A stretch of DNA of 64,000 bases from assembly GCA_025359915.1 (NCBI GenBank), contig JANYDE010000137.1:1-64000 (forward strand). The letters run 5' to 3'. A program made the position numbers and the translations under genes. Positions 50,845-60,314 of the stretch are shown in pieces. Source of the DNA: Chamaesiphon sp. 336R_metabinner_41 (GTDB lineage: Bacteria; Cyanobacteriota; Cyanobacteriia; Cyanobacteriales; Chamaesiphonaceae). Position 1 is the first letter of the stretch. Each line of letters opens with the position of its first letter. The notes beneath the pieces are model-generated. The model was not told the origin of the DNA, did no database searches, and saw only the letters and a program-made list of their open reading frames with translations.

Positions 50845-51087
50845 TGTCGATCTCGATTCGGTAGTTATTATGAGAGCAATGGATATGGAATATAGCTCTA
50901 ACTAATCTTTATGTTTCCCATTAGCGGCATCAGCATTACCAAAGCAAAAGAATTCTTTCACTTTTGACCTGTGAGAGTCAAAAAGAGCTACCCTCTTTAG
51001 TTTATACAGCACTATCGCTCTGGACTGCAAATTATTTAAAATCGTTCGGTCAGCCTAGCTATACCCTCGAACATCAAAAGCCCCCTC

Positions 51088-51429
51088 ATGACTAAAATTA
51101 TCTCAGTATCCAGTCAACCAATTGTCAACTTATCAGCACAATCAGAGCGCAGTCAGCTTGATGCGGAGCGGATGCAAGAGGTCTTAACACTGCTCACAAG
51201 TTTAATTGCCAGAGAAGAGGCAACGATTAAATTAATCATCGGTTGTTTGTATGATATTGGAACTGTGAATGCCATTAATAAGAAAGTACGATTTCGAGCG
51301 ATCAATTCGGTGGCTAAATTTGCTGCTAAAAAATCTAAGCCAGTAGCCAAAGTATTTGCTTGGCGATGGTTTAATCAAAAATGTCCGCAGTTAATTGCTG
51401 GATGGCTGTATCGCAAGGTAAAATTTTAG
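51088..51429 (+). CDS. Hypothetical protein
   Basis: 113-aa ORF. Confidence 0.55.
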   Translation: MTKIISVSSQPIVNLSAQSERSQLDAERMQEVLTLLTSLIAREEATIKLIIGCLYDIGTVNAINKKVRFRAINSVAKFAAKKSKPVAKVFAWRWFNQKCPQLIAGWLYRKVKF

Positions 51430-51462
51430 GGCGTTAGGCGACACCAACAATTATCAACTAAA

Positions 51463-52305
51463 TTAAAGCCTAGCGTATTCTTTGACAAATTCGATCGGAA
51501 TTGCCCAATTAGAATTCTTAATCTGTTCTTGGAGTACGTCGCTGACAGTGGAGCCATCTTCGAGGATTTCTGGACTATCCCAGAGGGGATGAGCATGAAC
51601 GCCATTAATCCCAATTAACTTGCCAGATCGATCGATCATTGGCCCCCCGCTCATACCTTTCTCGATCGATCGATCTGAGCCGATGCTATAGCCTCCAGCG
51701 ATGGGAATCGGTAAAATTTGAACAATTTGACCGCTAACGATATTCGGCTCCCAGATTTGCGTAGAGGTGTCATTGGATCGGTTCTCGCGTCCAGCAGAGG
51801 CTTCGCCAACGCCAACGAGGGGAAATCCAGATGACCAAACTCGATCGCCAGTTTTCGGTAGAGCTGTGGCTAATTTTGCAGTAAGATAAGTACGATCGGG
51901 ACTTTGAAAACGAAGGATACTTAAATCGCGATTTTGTCCGGTTGGGGGCGTAATTAAAGCGGCGGCGTAGACTTGCCCGTCATGAGTTTGGAGTTGAAAC
52001 GGCACACTCGCAGATTGAATCACATGGGCATTGGTAATCACAGTATAAACATGCTGTTGTTTGGCGAGTAGCACCCCAGAACCGATGGTTTCACCATGCG
52101 CCAATATTTTAATCGAGATCGATCGTAAGTGCTGCTGTAATTTCTGCTCTTGTGTCGCGCCCAACTCAGACACCACAAAAGATTGAGTCAAAATTTTCGG
52201 GAGCAAGAGTGTTAGGGTTGTGATATACAACATCGGGAACACTCTCGCAATCCAGTATTGCCATTGAGGAGATTCTAGCAGTTCAGAGGGAGTGAGCTTA
52301 GACAT
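51463..52305 (-). CDS. Trypsin-like serine protease with N-terminal TM segment
   Basis: GSGVLLAKQQHVYTVITNAHVIQ, NRDLSILRF, EKGMSGGPMIDRSGKLIGING. Confidence 0.88.
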   Translation of the reverse strand: MSKLTPSELLESPQWQYWIARVFPMLYITTLTLLLPKILTQSFVVSELGATQEQKLQQHLRSISIKILAHGETIGSGVLLAKQQHVYTVITNAHVIQSASVPFQLQTHDGQVYAAALITPPTGQNRDLSILRFQSPDRTYLTAKLATALPKTGDRVWSSGFPLVGVGEASAGRENRSNDTSTQIWEPNIVSGQIVQILPIPIAGGYSIGSDRSIEKGMSGGPMIDRSGKLIGINGVHAHPLWDSPEILEDGSTVSDVLQEQIKNSNWAIPIEFVKEYARL

Positions 52306-52414
52306 TAGAATTCAGATCGGCGTGAAAACCGTAGTCTTGTAAACATGCATTTCACTGAGGATGTTTTAGGATAAGTGGTAGTGCTGTTGTCAATTACAAT
52401 CGGGAAACAAAGAC

Positions 52415-53218
52415 ATGCTGGAACTATATCAATTTGAATTGTCGCATTTTTCGGAAAAAGTGAGATTGATTCTCGACTATAAAGGGTTAGCATACCGTAA
52501 AATCGAAGTTGTACCTGGAATGGGTCAACTGGACTTATTTCGGATGTCTGGACAAAGACAGGTACCCGTACTCAAAGATGGTGGTAAAATCATTTCTGAC
52601 TCTACGGCAATCGCGCTTTACTTAGACAAAACTTATCCAGATCGACCAATTATCCCGACGAATCCCCAGCAAAAAGCAAATTGCTTACTGCTCGAACAAT
52701 GGGCGGATAGCTCGATCGGGATCAAAGGACGTAGTATCTTATTAGAAAGTCTCAAAAATAGCAACCTTCGTACTTCTATTTTACCCGCTGGGACACCCGA
52801 TATACTTAGAAATTTAGTCGGTTCGATTCCTAGAGAAGCGATCGATGTACTAGGATTAGGCTTAGGCTTAACTCCAGACTCAATTAGAGCCGCCAAAGCC
52901 GAAATGCACCGCAGTCTCGAATCTATCTGCTTGCTCCTGGCTCAAAATTCTTGTGATTATCTCACGGGTGATACCCCTACCCTAGCAGACTTGACGGTAG
53001 CCGGATTGAGCCTCTTGATCAAAATACCTGATGGCCCGTACCTGAATATCGCCGATAATCTTAAAGGGAAAGGTATACCTGGTTTCGCTGATAATCCCGA
53101 CTACGATCTATTCTTCACCTGGCGCGATAAGCTCTACGCCGATTTCCGAAAACCTCACAAGCCAGACATGAATAATTCTGGCACCGCAACAGCTCCAACT
53201 ACAATTGCGATCGATTAA
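52415..53218 (+). CDS. Glutathione S-transferase-family protein
   Basis: LELYQFELSHFSEKVRLILDYKGLAYRKIEVVPG, RQVPVLKDGGKIISDSTAIALYLDKTYP. Confidence 0.9.
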   Translation: MLELYQFELSHFSEKVRLILDYKGLAYRKIEVVPGMGQLDLFRMSGQRQVPVLKDGGKIISDSTAIALYLDKTYPDRPIIPTNPQQKANCLLLEQWADSSIGIKGRSILLESLKNSNLRTSILPAGTPDILRNLVGSIPREAIDVLGLGLGLTPDSIRAAKAEMHRSLESICLLLAQNSCDYLTGDTPTLADLTVAGLSLLIKIPDGPYLNIADNLKGKGIPGFADNPDYDLFFTWRDKLYADFRKPHKPDMNNSGTATAPTTIAID

Positions 53219-53348
53219 TTTAGGCTTTAGGGGAAAGGGGCTTACCCACCCCGATAGAGCCTACGGCTCTATCGCCCCTCCTTGGAGGGGATTTTTCCAC
53301 ACATCTACTACCAACTCTCTCAGTCTCCCAGTCCCCCAGTCCCCACCG

Positions 53349-54341
53349 ATGCCTAGTATTATTGTCGATCGACTAAGCAAAGTATATCCTGTCGCGATCA
53401 AAGAGCCTGGATTGAAAGGGACGATCGATCATTTCTTCCAGCGTAAGTACAAGCAAATCGACGCTGTAAAGGACGTTTCCTTCCAAATTGAAGCTGGAGA
53501 GGTGGTCGGCTTTTTGGGGGCAAATGGGGCGGGTAAAACCACCACTCTGAAGATGCTCAGTGGTTTGATCCATCCCTCGACGGGGACGGTAAATGTCGCT
53601 GGGCAAATTCCGTTTAAGCGGGAGATTGCGTTTCTCAAGCAAATTACCCTGGTGATGGGGCAAAAGCAGCAGTTAATCTGGGATTTACCCGCCTTGGATT
53701 CGCTCAAAATGAATGCGGCTGTCTATGGTTTGAGCGACAAAACTGCTAATTTCCGCATCAATGAATTAGCTGAAATGCTATCTATTCAAGGCAAACTTAC
53801 CCAACCAGTGCGGAAGTTATCCCTGGGCGAACGGATGAAAGCCGAATTATTAGCCGCCTTAATTCACGAGCCAAAAGTGTTATTTCTCGACGAACCGACA
53901 TTAGGCTTGGATATCAATGCTCAGGTAGCAGTTCGTCAATTTCTGCGCGAATATAATCAGCAATATAAAGCGACAATCTTGCTGACGAGTCACTATATGA
54001 CCGATATTACCGCACTATGCGATCGAGTCTTGGTGATTCATCAGGGACAATTAATTTATGATGGTAGTCTCAATGGTTTAGTCGAAAGATTTTCACCCTG
54101 TCGTGAAGTTAAGGTAGAATTCGATCGAGTTTATGCGATCGACATATTAGCAAAATACGCCCAGGTAAAAGAAGTTGAAGGCGCATCCGCTAGCTTTTTA
54201 GTACCTCAAGAAATCCTGACTAAAACTGTCTCGCAAATGTTGGGAGAATTAGCCGTGGTAGATCTCAGTATTACAGATCCTCCGATCGATGATGTAATCG
54301 GTCAGATATTTCAATCGGGAAATGCTGAAAATCTAGCCTAA
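53349..54341 (+). CDS. ABC transporter ATP-binding protein (COG4586-like)
   Basis: VVGFLGANGAGKTTTLKMLSGLIHPSTGTVNVAG, LSLGERMKAELLAALIHEPKVLFLDEPTLGLD. Confidence 0.92.
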   Translation: MPSIIVDRLSKVYPVAIKEPGLKGTIDHFFQRKYKQIDAVKDVSFQIEAGEVVGFLGANGAGKTTTLKMLSGLIHPSTGTVNVAGQIPFKREIAFLKQITLVMGQKQQLIWDLPALDSLKMNAAVYGLSDKTANFRINELAEMLSIQGKLTQPVRKLSLGERMKAELLAALIHEPKVLFLDEPTLGLDINAQVAVRQFLREYNQQYKATILLTSHYMTDITALCDRVLVIHQGQLIYDGSLNGLVERFSPCREVKVEFDRVYAIDILAKYAQVKEVEGASASFLVPQEILTKTVSQMLGELAVVDLSITDPPIDDVIGQIFQSGNAENLA

Positions 54342-54430
54342 ACCAACAACACCTAGCGAGATATTGCACCTTTCCTTCCCCAAAAATTTTCACTAAGATC
54401 GAAGGATTAGTATTATTCCTATATTATTCC

Positions 54431-55336
54431 ATGACCACCACGCCATCCCTCGCACCGATCGACAAGACTGAGAAACTATCCTGGAACTGGCGCGGACACC
54501 AGATTAAATATACAATTAGAGGTGAAGGTCAACCGCTGTTGTTGATTCATGGTTTTGGTGCATCGATCGATCATTGGCGCAAAAATATCCCAGTATTAGC
54601 TGAAGGTGGATATCAAGTATACGCGATCGATCTACTCGGATTTGGCGGTTCGGACAAAGCCCCGATCGACTACAGTATGGAACTGTGGGAAGAATTAGTC
54701 GTAGACTTCTGGCACGAGTATATCAACCAACCGACGGTATTTGTCGGTAACTCGATCGGTGCTTTACTGAGTCTGATGTTGGTAGCCCATCACCCCGAAA
54801 TTAGTGCGGGTGGAGTCTTAATTAATTGCGCTGGTGGATTAAACCATCGCCCCGACGAATTGAATTTTATGCTGCGGAATGTGATGGGGATATTCACAAA
54901 TATTGTCGCATCTCCAGCCTTCGGTAAATTTATCTTCGATCGAGTTCGCCAGAAATCGCGCATCCGCACTAGCCTCTACCAAGTCTATACCCGCCGTGAA
55001 GCCGTCACCGACGAACTAATCGAGATTATCCACCAACCTGCTTGCGATCCAGGCGCACAGCAAGTTTTCGCCTCAATTCTCACCGCCTCACCAGGGCCGA
55101 CTCCCGAATCATTATTACCCGCAGTGACTAAACCGCTACTAGTATTATGGGGCGAAAATGACCCTTGGACACCGATCAAAGGTGCAACAGTCTATCAGGA
55201 ACTCGCCGCTGCCGGACAAACAATCAAGGTTGTTTCGATCCCCAATGCAGGGCATTGTCCCCACGATGAGCATCCCGAAGTTGTTAATCCAGCAATTTTA
55301 AATTGGTTGGAGACGATCGATAAAATATCCATCTAA
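54431..55336 (+). CDS. Alpha/beta hydrolase
   Basis: PLLLIHGFGASIDHWRKNIPVLAE, VFVGNSIGALLSLMLV, NAGHCPHDEHPEVV. Confidence 0.92.
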   Translation: MTTTPSLAPIDKTEKLSWNWRGHQIKYTIRGEGQPLLLIHGFGASIDHWRKNIPVLAEGGYQVYAIDLLGFGGSDKAPIDYSMELWEELVVDFWHEYINQPTVFVGNSIGALLSLMLVAHHPEISAGGVLINCAGGLNHRPDELNFMLRNVMGIFTNIVASPAFGKFIFDRVRQKSRIRTSLYQVYTRREAVTDELIEIIHQPACDPGAQQVFASILTASPGPTPESLLPAVTKPLLVLWGENDPWTPIKGATVYQELAAAGQTIKVVSIPNAGHCPHDEHPEVVNPAILNWLETIDKISI

Positions 55337-55350
55337 ATCTCTTTAATTTT

Positions 55351-56223
55351 ATGGCACATTTAGCGCATCGACGAATTGAAAATATCGACGGTGATTTTTA
55401 CGTCGATAAAAGTTGTATTGACTGCGATACTTGTCGCTGGATGGCTCCGACGGTATTCAGTCGATCTGGTGATATGTCGGCAGTTTATCATCAACCGATC
55501 GATCCTGCTGAAAGATTGGTGGCGATGCAGGCATTATTATCATGTCCGACAGGATCGATCGGGACGCGAGAAAAGCCCTATGATATCAAGCAAGCTCAGG
55601 CATCATTCCCACTACTCATCACCGAAAATGTTTATCATTGCGGTTATCATTCTGAGAAATCTTATGGAGCCGCGAGTTATTTAATTCAGCATCCAGATGG
55701 CAATATTTTGATCGATTCACCCCGATTTACACCGCCATTAGTCAAACAGATTGAAGCAATGGGTGGCGTAAAATATCTCTATCTCACCCATCGCGATGAT
55801 GTCGCCGATCATCAGAAGTTTCACGAGCATTTTGGTTGCGATCGCATCCTGCATCAAGACGATATTACCACTGATACGCAATCGATCGAACATCAACTTC
55901 AAGGGATAGATTCGATTGAATTAACTCCTGATGTTCTAATTATCCCCGTCCCTGGACATAGTAAAGGACATACGGTTCTACTATACAAACACAAATTTCT
56001 ATTCACTGGCGATCATCTTGCTTTCAGTCGCCGCCTCGGACATCTGGGAGCCTTTCGAGATTTCTGTTGGTATTCCTGGGCGGAACAGCTTAAATCTATG
56101 CAAAAATTAGCAACGTATGATTTTGAATGGGTTCTACCAGGTCATGGCAGACGATATTATGCTGACGTAGAAATGATGCATGAGCAGATGCAGAAATGTG
56201 TCGATTGGATGGCTACTGTTTGA
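55351..56223 (+). CDS. Ferredoxin-MBL fold metallo-hydrolase fusion
   Basis: DKSCIDCDTCRWMAPTVF N-terminal ferredoxin-like motif; LTHRDDVADHQKFHEHF, PVPGHSKGHTVLLY, FTGDHLAF metallo-beta-lactamase motifs. Confidence 0.87.
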   Translation: MAHLAHRRIENIDGDFYVDKSCIDCDTCRWMAPTVFSRSGDMSAVYHQPIDPAERLVAMQALLSCPTGSIGTREKPYDIKQAQASFPLLITENVYHCGYHSEKSYGAASYLIQHPDGNILIDSPRFTPPLVKQIEAMGGVKYLYLTHRDDVADHQKFHEHFGCDRILHQDDITTDTQSIEHQLQGIDSIELTPDVLIIPVPGHSKGHTVLLYKHKFLFTGDHLAFSRRLGHLGAFRDFCWYSWAEQLKSMQKLATYDFEWVLPGHGRRYYADVEMMHEQMQKCVDWMATV

Positions 56224-56232
56224 AAATTAAAT

Positions 56233-57297
56233 ATGAGTACTATCAAAGTAGAAGTTTGCAAAATTCTAGAAATCAAGCCCCATAATAATGCTAATGCTTT
56301 GGAACTAGCCACCGTTCAAGGTTGGCAAATGTGTGTCAAAAAAGGTGTCCATCAATCAGGGGATTTGGTTGTTTATTTTGAGCAAGAAACCGTTCTGACA
56401 AAAGAAGTTGCAGATCGATTGAATGTTGGTGCATATCTAGTTGAAAAAACTGATATTAATGGCGATCGAGTCTTAGTAGTTCACCGGATTAAATTGCGTG
56501 GTGAGCCATCATTTGGACTGGTAGTTCAGCCGGAAGTGGGGATGGAATTAGGTGCTGATGTTGCCGAATTTTATGGTGCAACTAAATATTATCCACCAGT
56601 TAAAGCACAAGCTGGAGATAGTGCCAGTGACGATCCTGATTTTCCTAAATATACTAACCTGGAAAATATGCGCAGCTACCCCAAAATCTTAGAAGCAGGG
56701 GAATTAGTGATCGCGACAGAAAAAATTCACGGTACAAATGCTAGGGTTGGTTTTGTTTGGCATTCTGATGAAGAACAGCCGACAATGATGGCTGGATCAA
56801 GAGCTTTGCGGCGCAAAGAACCGGAAGATCCGATGGCAATGGTGGTGAATACTTACTGGTTTCCGCACACATTAATTAGTGTCAAAAAGTTACTAGAAGA
56901 TTTGCAAAGTCAAGGGCATAAACAAGCGATCTTATATGGCGAAGTTTATGGGCAAGGAATTCAGGCTTATACATATGGCGAGAAAAGAATGAATTTCCGC
57001 GCTTTTGATTTGATGTTGGATGGTAAGTATGTTGACTATCCAATCTTTAAATCTTTATGCGATAAACATCAAGTAGAGCAAGTACCATTAATCTATGAAG
57101 GTGCTTTTTCACTGAAATTTATCAAGGGATTATCTGATGGTGATTCCCTAATTGGTGGTAATCACGGTAGGGAAGGAGTCGTTGTCAAACCGATAGAGGA
57201 GAGGAACAATGCTAAATCAGGAAGGGTGATCTTAAAGTATATTGGCGATCGATACTTATTTGGCAAAGTCGCCGAACAAGATACCACCGATGTCTAA
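56233..57297 (+). CDS. RNA ligase (DraRnl/Rnl5-like), N-terminal OB-like domain plus ligase domain
   Basis: VIATEKIHGTNARVGF (motif I KxxG), AILYGEVYGQGIQAYTYG, NHGREGVVVKPI. Confidence 0.85.
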   Translation: MSTIKVEVCKILEIKPHNNANALELATVQGWQMCVKKGVHQSGDLVVYFEQETVLTKEVADRLNVGAYLVEKTDINGDRVLVVHRIKLRGEPSFGLVVQPEVGMELGADVAEFYGATKYYPPVKAQAGDSASDDPDFPKYTNLENMRSYPKILEAGELVIATEKIHGTNARVGFVWHSDEEQPTMMAGSRALRRKEPEDPMAMVVNTYWFPHTLISVKKLLEDLQSQGHKQAILYGEVYGQGIQAYTYGEKRMNFRAFDLMLDGKYVDYPIFKSLCDKHQVEQVPLIYEGAFSLKFIKGLSDGDSLIGGNHGREGVVVKPIEERNNAKSGRVILKYIGDRYLFGKVAEQDTTDV

Positions 57298-57348
57298 AAT
57301 GTCGATCGTAATCTACAATTAAGGTACAATCTAATCGGAAGCTCAACG

Positions 57349-57573
57349 ATGCAAGTATCTTTAATAGAAGCCGCAGCTAGCCTGAGTGACTTAGTTCAAG
57401 CTGCTATCAATGGTGAAGAAGTAATTTTACTCGATGGAGATCGACCTGCAATTAAATTTACTCCAATAACATCAGCCAAGCCTCGTCCAAAATTTGGCAG
57501 TGCTAAAGGACTAGTCTGGATGTCAGATGATTTTGATGAGCCTTTAGAAGAAATGAAGGAGTATATGGAGTGA
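57349..57573 (+). CDS. Type II antitoxin (Phd/YefM-like)
   Basis: 74-aa; SLIEAAASLSDLVQAAINGEEVILLDGDRPAIKFTPI; overlaps start of PIN toxin. Confidence 0.85.
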   Translation: MQVSLIEAAASLSDLVQAAINGEEVILLDGDRPAIKFTPITSAKPRPKFGSAKGLVWMSDDFDEPLEEMKEYME

Positions 57574-57953
57574 AGCAATTACTCGATACGCATACGTTTT
57601 TGTGGTTTGTCATGGGAAATCCCAGAATTACGCCAAAATTGAGAGCGCAAATCGAAGATAATGAAAATTTTGTTAGCATTGTCAGTATCTGGGAAATAGC
57701 TATCAAAAATGGAATTGGTAAGTTAAATCTTGAGGTGTCTTTCGATAATTTTGTAGACCAACAAATAATTCCTAATGGAATTCAAATATTAGATATTAAA
57801 CTCGAACATCTCAAAGTCCTTACGACATTACCACTCTATCATCGAGATCCTTTTGACCGTATATTAATTGCTCAGGCAATAATGGAGGATATCGTACTTG
57901 TTAGTGCTGATAGTGTGTTTGCTCCATATCCAGTTCAAAGAGTTTGGGAATAA
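57570..57953 (+). CDS. PIN-domain toxin (VapC-like)
   Basis: LLDTHTFLWFVMGNPRI, SIWEIAIKNGIGKL, HRDPFDRILIAQAIMEDIVLVSAD. Confidence 0.92.
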   Translation: MKQLLDTHTFLWFVMGNPRITPKLRAQIEDNENFVSIVSIWEIAIKNGIGKLNLEVSFDNFVDQQIIPNGIQILDIKLEHLKVLTTLPLYHRDPFDRILIAQAIMEDIVLVSADSVFAPYPVQRVWE

Positions 57954-57994
57954 ATATACTAATATTATGCGTTAGTAGATTATCAATCTTTACC

Positions 57995-58042
57995 AAAACT
58001 GAGAGTAGGGGCAATTCATGAATTGCCCCTACTCTCAGTTTT
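57995..58042. repeat. Perfect 48-bp palindrome, GGGGCAATTCATGAATTGCCCC family
   Basis: aaaactgagagtaggggcaattca|tgaattgcccctactctcagtttt. Confidence 0.96.
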
Positions 58043-58166
58043 AGGTTCGCATGAATTGAATTAGTAGTGATTCAGTAAGAATAAACTCAAATGAAGATAG
58101 AAGGAAATAAATTAATCTTTACAGAACGCGAATTTCATTGTGACGATTTTTTTGAAGGAGAGGACA

Positions 58167-59921
58167 CTAGCTCAACGATTGAGTTGAAGTAAGTGTCTGC
58201 GGATGTCCCCAGATGATTTGTTCGTGCTTGTAGATTACCATCCCTGGTTTGGCACCTTTGGGTTTATAGACGTGCTTTGTAGCGGTATACACGACGGGAA
58301 CGGCTTGGCTTTGTCTGGAGCGACTATAATAGGCGACAGCATTGGCGGTGAATTGTAAATCTGCTTCTTCGGCTACCGCGCCAGGTGTGATTCTTAATAA
58401 GCCATGACTTCCAGCGATTTCTTGGGCGTGAAACCAGAGATCGTATTCGGTGGCGGTTTTAAATGTTAGTTTATCGTTTTGACGATTATTTCTGCCAATT
58501 AATAGTTCAAATCCGCTGGGAGTTGTTAATGAGTGGGGTTTGGTTTCGGCTAGTTCAGCTTTGGCTAATCTATCGGCGTTGGGGAAGTAGCCAGTATCGA
58601 TTAATTCTTTCTTAATTTCTAGTAGAGTTTGAAGCATTTCTCGTACATCGTTTGCGCCATCTTCTTGGAGCTGGAGCACACTTTCTTCTACTTGTTCTAA
58701 ATAGTCGATCTCTGCTTGAACTGCTGCAAGTAAAGGATCTACTGCGAGTTTGGCGCGTTTTAATTTCTGGTGACGTTTGTAGAGAAATTGGGCATTTTGG
58801 ATCGCGTTCTTTTCGGGTTCGAGTTTGATTTTGACTGGTTCCCCTGTCTCGAAATCGTTTAGGATGATTTCCTTCATCCCTGGTTGCCATTCTTGGAGAT
58901 ATGACATCAATAAATCGGCGTTGGTGCGATATTCGTCTGCACCTGTAGATTCTTGGAGTTTTGCTTTGAAGGTATTCGCTTTAACTCGTAATTTGGCGAG
59001 GATGGTGCCTAATTTCTGGGTGAGTTGATGTTTGAGTTGGGTAAATGCTTCTCGATCGAGTATCCGGCTATAATAATTCTCGATCGCACTATTGACGCTA
59101 GCGACGGGAGTACCGATATTGCCCACTCCGATGACGCTGAAGCCGTTGTCAGTCAGATGAGGATTGAAGCTATATCCATCGACTTGAGTCAGGGTTCTCA
59201 GCCAGATTTGCCAGTATTCAAATAACTTTTCCCAGTCTGCGGGAGCTAATGTGTCAGTAGTCTGAAAGGGATCTAATCCGGCGGCGGTAATTAGCTCATT
59301 CATCAGGATCGTACTCAAACCGCGATAACTTCTGACGAGTCTTTGGTTGAGCTTATCGGGAATCAGACTAACACGATCGATCCACCGCTCGATCGATTCC
59401 TCGATATTGGGCATCGGATCTGTGAGCGATGGCGGTACCTCGTAAGGTCTACCAGTTTCGATCGTTCTGACGCTAGACTGTTTATTACTAACTTGATGAG
59501 CTGTGGTGATAATTAAATTATCCGCATCTGTGAGCGTGAGATTACTATATTTACCGATCGGTTCTACATATAAATAATATAATACTTCCCCCCCAGGTCT
59601 GGTTCCAAATGTCAGCCGCAGCAATCGTTCCCAGGGAGATACCATCTCCATCCCAATCATCGCCAATCCACCCAAAACAGAGCGTAATTGCTGGCTGAGT
59701 GTAAATGTATCGGGAATCCGTGGTGGGGGGTCTGTGAGAACGATTCTCGCGGCTTGGGGATGCCAGGAGATCGCAATCCAGCCGCGTTTGTCGAGGGTAC
59801 GGAGGCTCAAAGCGAGAGTATATCGATCGCGCTGATATACTGATTCTACTCGTGCAGGTATCCAGTCAGATTGTAACTCCCGTACTGCTGCTGTTAATGT
59901 CGTGAAGTCAACCTGTTGCAT
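58167..59921 (-). CDS. rqcH: NFACT-family protein (RqcH / fibronectin-binding protein A homologue)
   Basis: MQQVDFTTLTAAVRELQSDW, PPRIPDTFTLSQQLRSVLGGLAM, YDLWFHAQEIAGSHGLLRI. Confidence 0.9.
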   Translation of the reverse strand: MQQVDFTTLTAAVRELQSDWIPARVESVYQRDRYTLALSLRTLDKRGWIAISWHPQAARIVLTDPPPRIPDTFTLSQQLRSVLGGLAMIGMEMVSPWERLLRLTFGTRPGGEVLYYLYVEPIGKYSNLTLTDADNLIITTAHQVSNKQSSVRTIETGRPYEVPPSLTDPMPNIEESIERWIDRVSLIPDKLNQRLVRSYRGLSTILMNELITAAGLDPFQTTDTLAPADWEKLFEYWQIWLRTLTQVDGYSFNPHLTDNGFSVIGVGNIGTPVASVNSAIENYYSRILDREAFTQLKHQLTQKLGTILAKLRVKANTFKAKLQESTGADEYRTNADLLMSYLQEWQPGMKEIILNDFETGEPVKIKLEPEKNAIQNAQFLYKRHQKLKRAKLAVDPLLAAVQAEIDYLEQVEESVLQLQEDGANDVREMLQTLLEIKKELIDTGYFPNADRLAKAELAETKPHSLTTPSGFELLIGRNNRQNDKLTFKTATEYDLWFHAQEIAGSHGLLRITPGAVAEEADLQFTANAVAYYSRSRQSQAVPVVYTATKHVYKPKGAKPGMVIYKHEQIIWGHPQTLTSTQSLS

Positions 59922-60088
59922 GATTTAGGGGTTAGGGGTTAGGGGATAGGGGATAGTTGCAAGCGTCAACCTGATTTGACTATTGGCGTAGAATCTGGAT
60001 TCATAGAAGGATGGAAAATTGAATTTTATAATAGTTCCTTAGCCTAACCCCTAACCCCTAACCCCTAACCCCTAACCCCTAAATCATG
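59919..60088. repeat. Inverted repeat with telomere-like TTAGGGG/CCCCTAA heptamers spanning both start codons of the divergent rqcH/remA pair
   Basis: CATGATTTAGGGGTTAGGGG (59919-59938) is the exact reverse complement of 60069-60088; (TAACCCC)x5 at 60045-60079. Confidence 0.95.
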
Positions 60089-60313
60089 GTAAATGTTGGT
60101 TTTGGCAATATTGTCTCGACACAGCGGATTGTGGCGATAGTTAGTCCTGATTCGGCACCGATTAAACGTAATATTAGTGAAGCGAGGGAGCGTGGACAAT
60201 TAATCGATGGAACTTACGGTAGGCGGACTCGTGCGGTGATTATTATGGACTCTGGACATGTAATTTTATCAGCAATTCAACCAGAAACGATCGCTAGTCG
60301 CATTCAAGGTTAG
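60086..60313 (+). CDS. remA: RemA-like (DUF370) regulatory protein
   Basis: [71 protein letters not shown]. Confidence 0.92.
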   Translation: MVNVGFGNIVSTQRIVAIVSPDSAPIKRNISEARERGQLIDGTYGRRTRAVIIMDSGHVILSAIQPETIASRIQG

Positions 60314-60314
60314 A

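Noticed and set aside
53205-53348. N-terminal extension of the ABC ATPase ORF
   Set aside because: Encoded by repeat-like spacer (gatagagcctacggctctatc, cccagtccccc); MPSIIVDRLSKVYPV at 53349 is the credible start.
58091-58192. 33-codon ORF MKIEGNKLIFTEREFHCDDFFEGEDTSSTIELK
   Set aside because: Very short, overlaps the 3' end of the rqcH-like gene; could be a gene fragment but evidence is insufficient.
59925-60079. Telomere of a linear replicon
   Set aside because: Internal, between two intact genes, arranged as an inverted repeat; only telomere-like in sequence.
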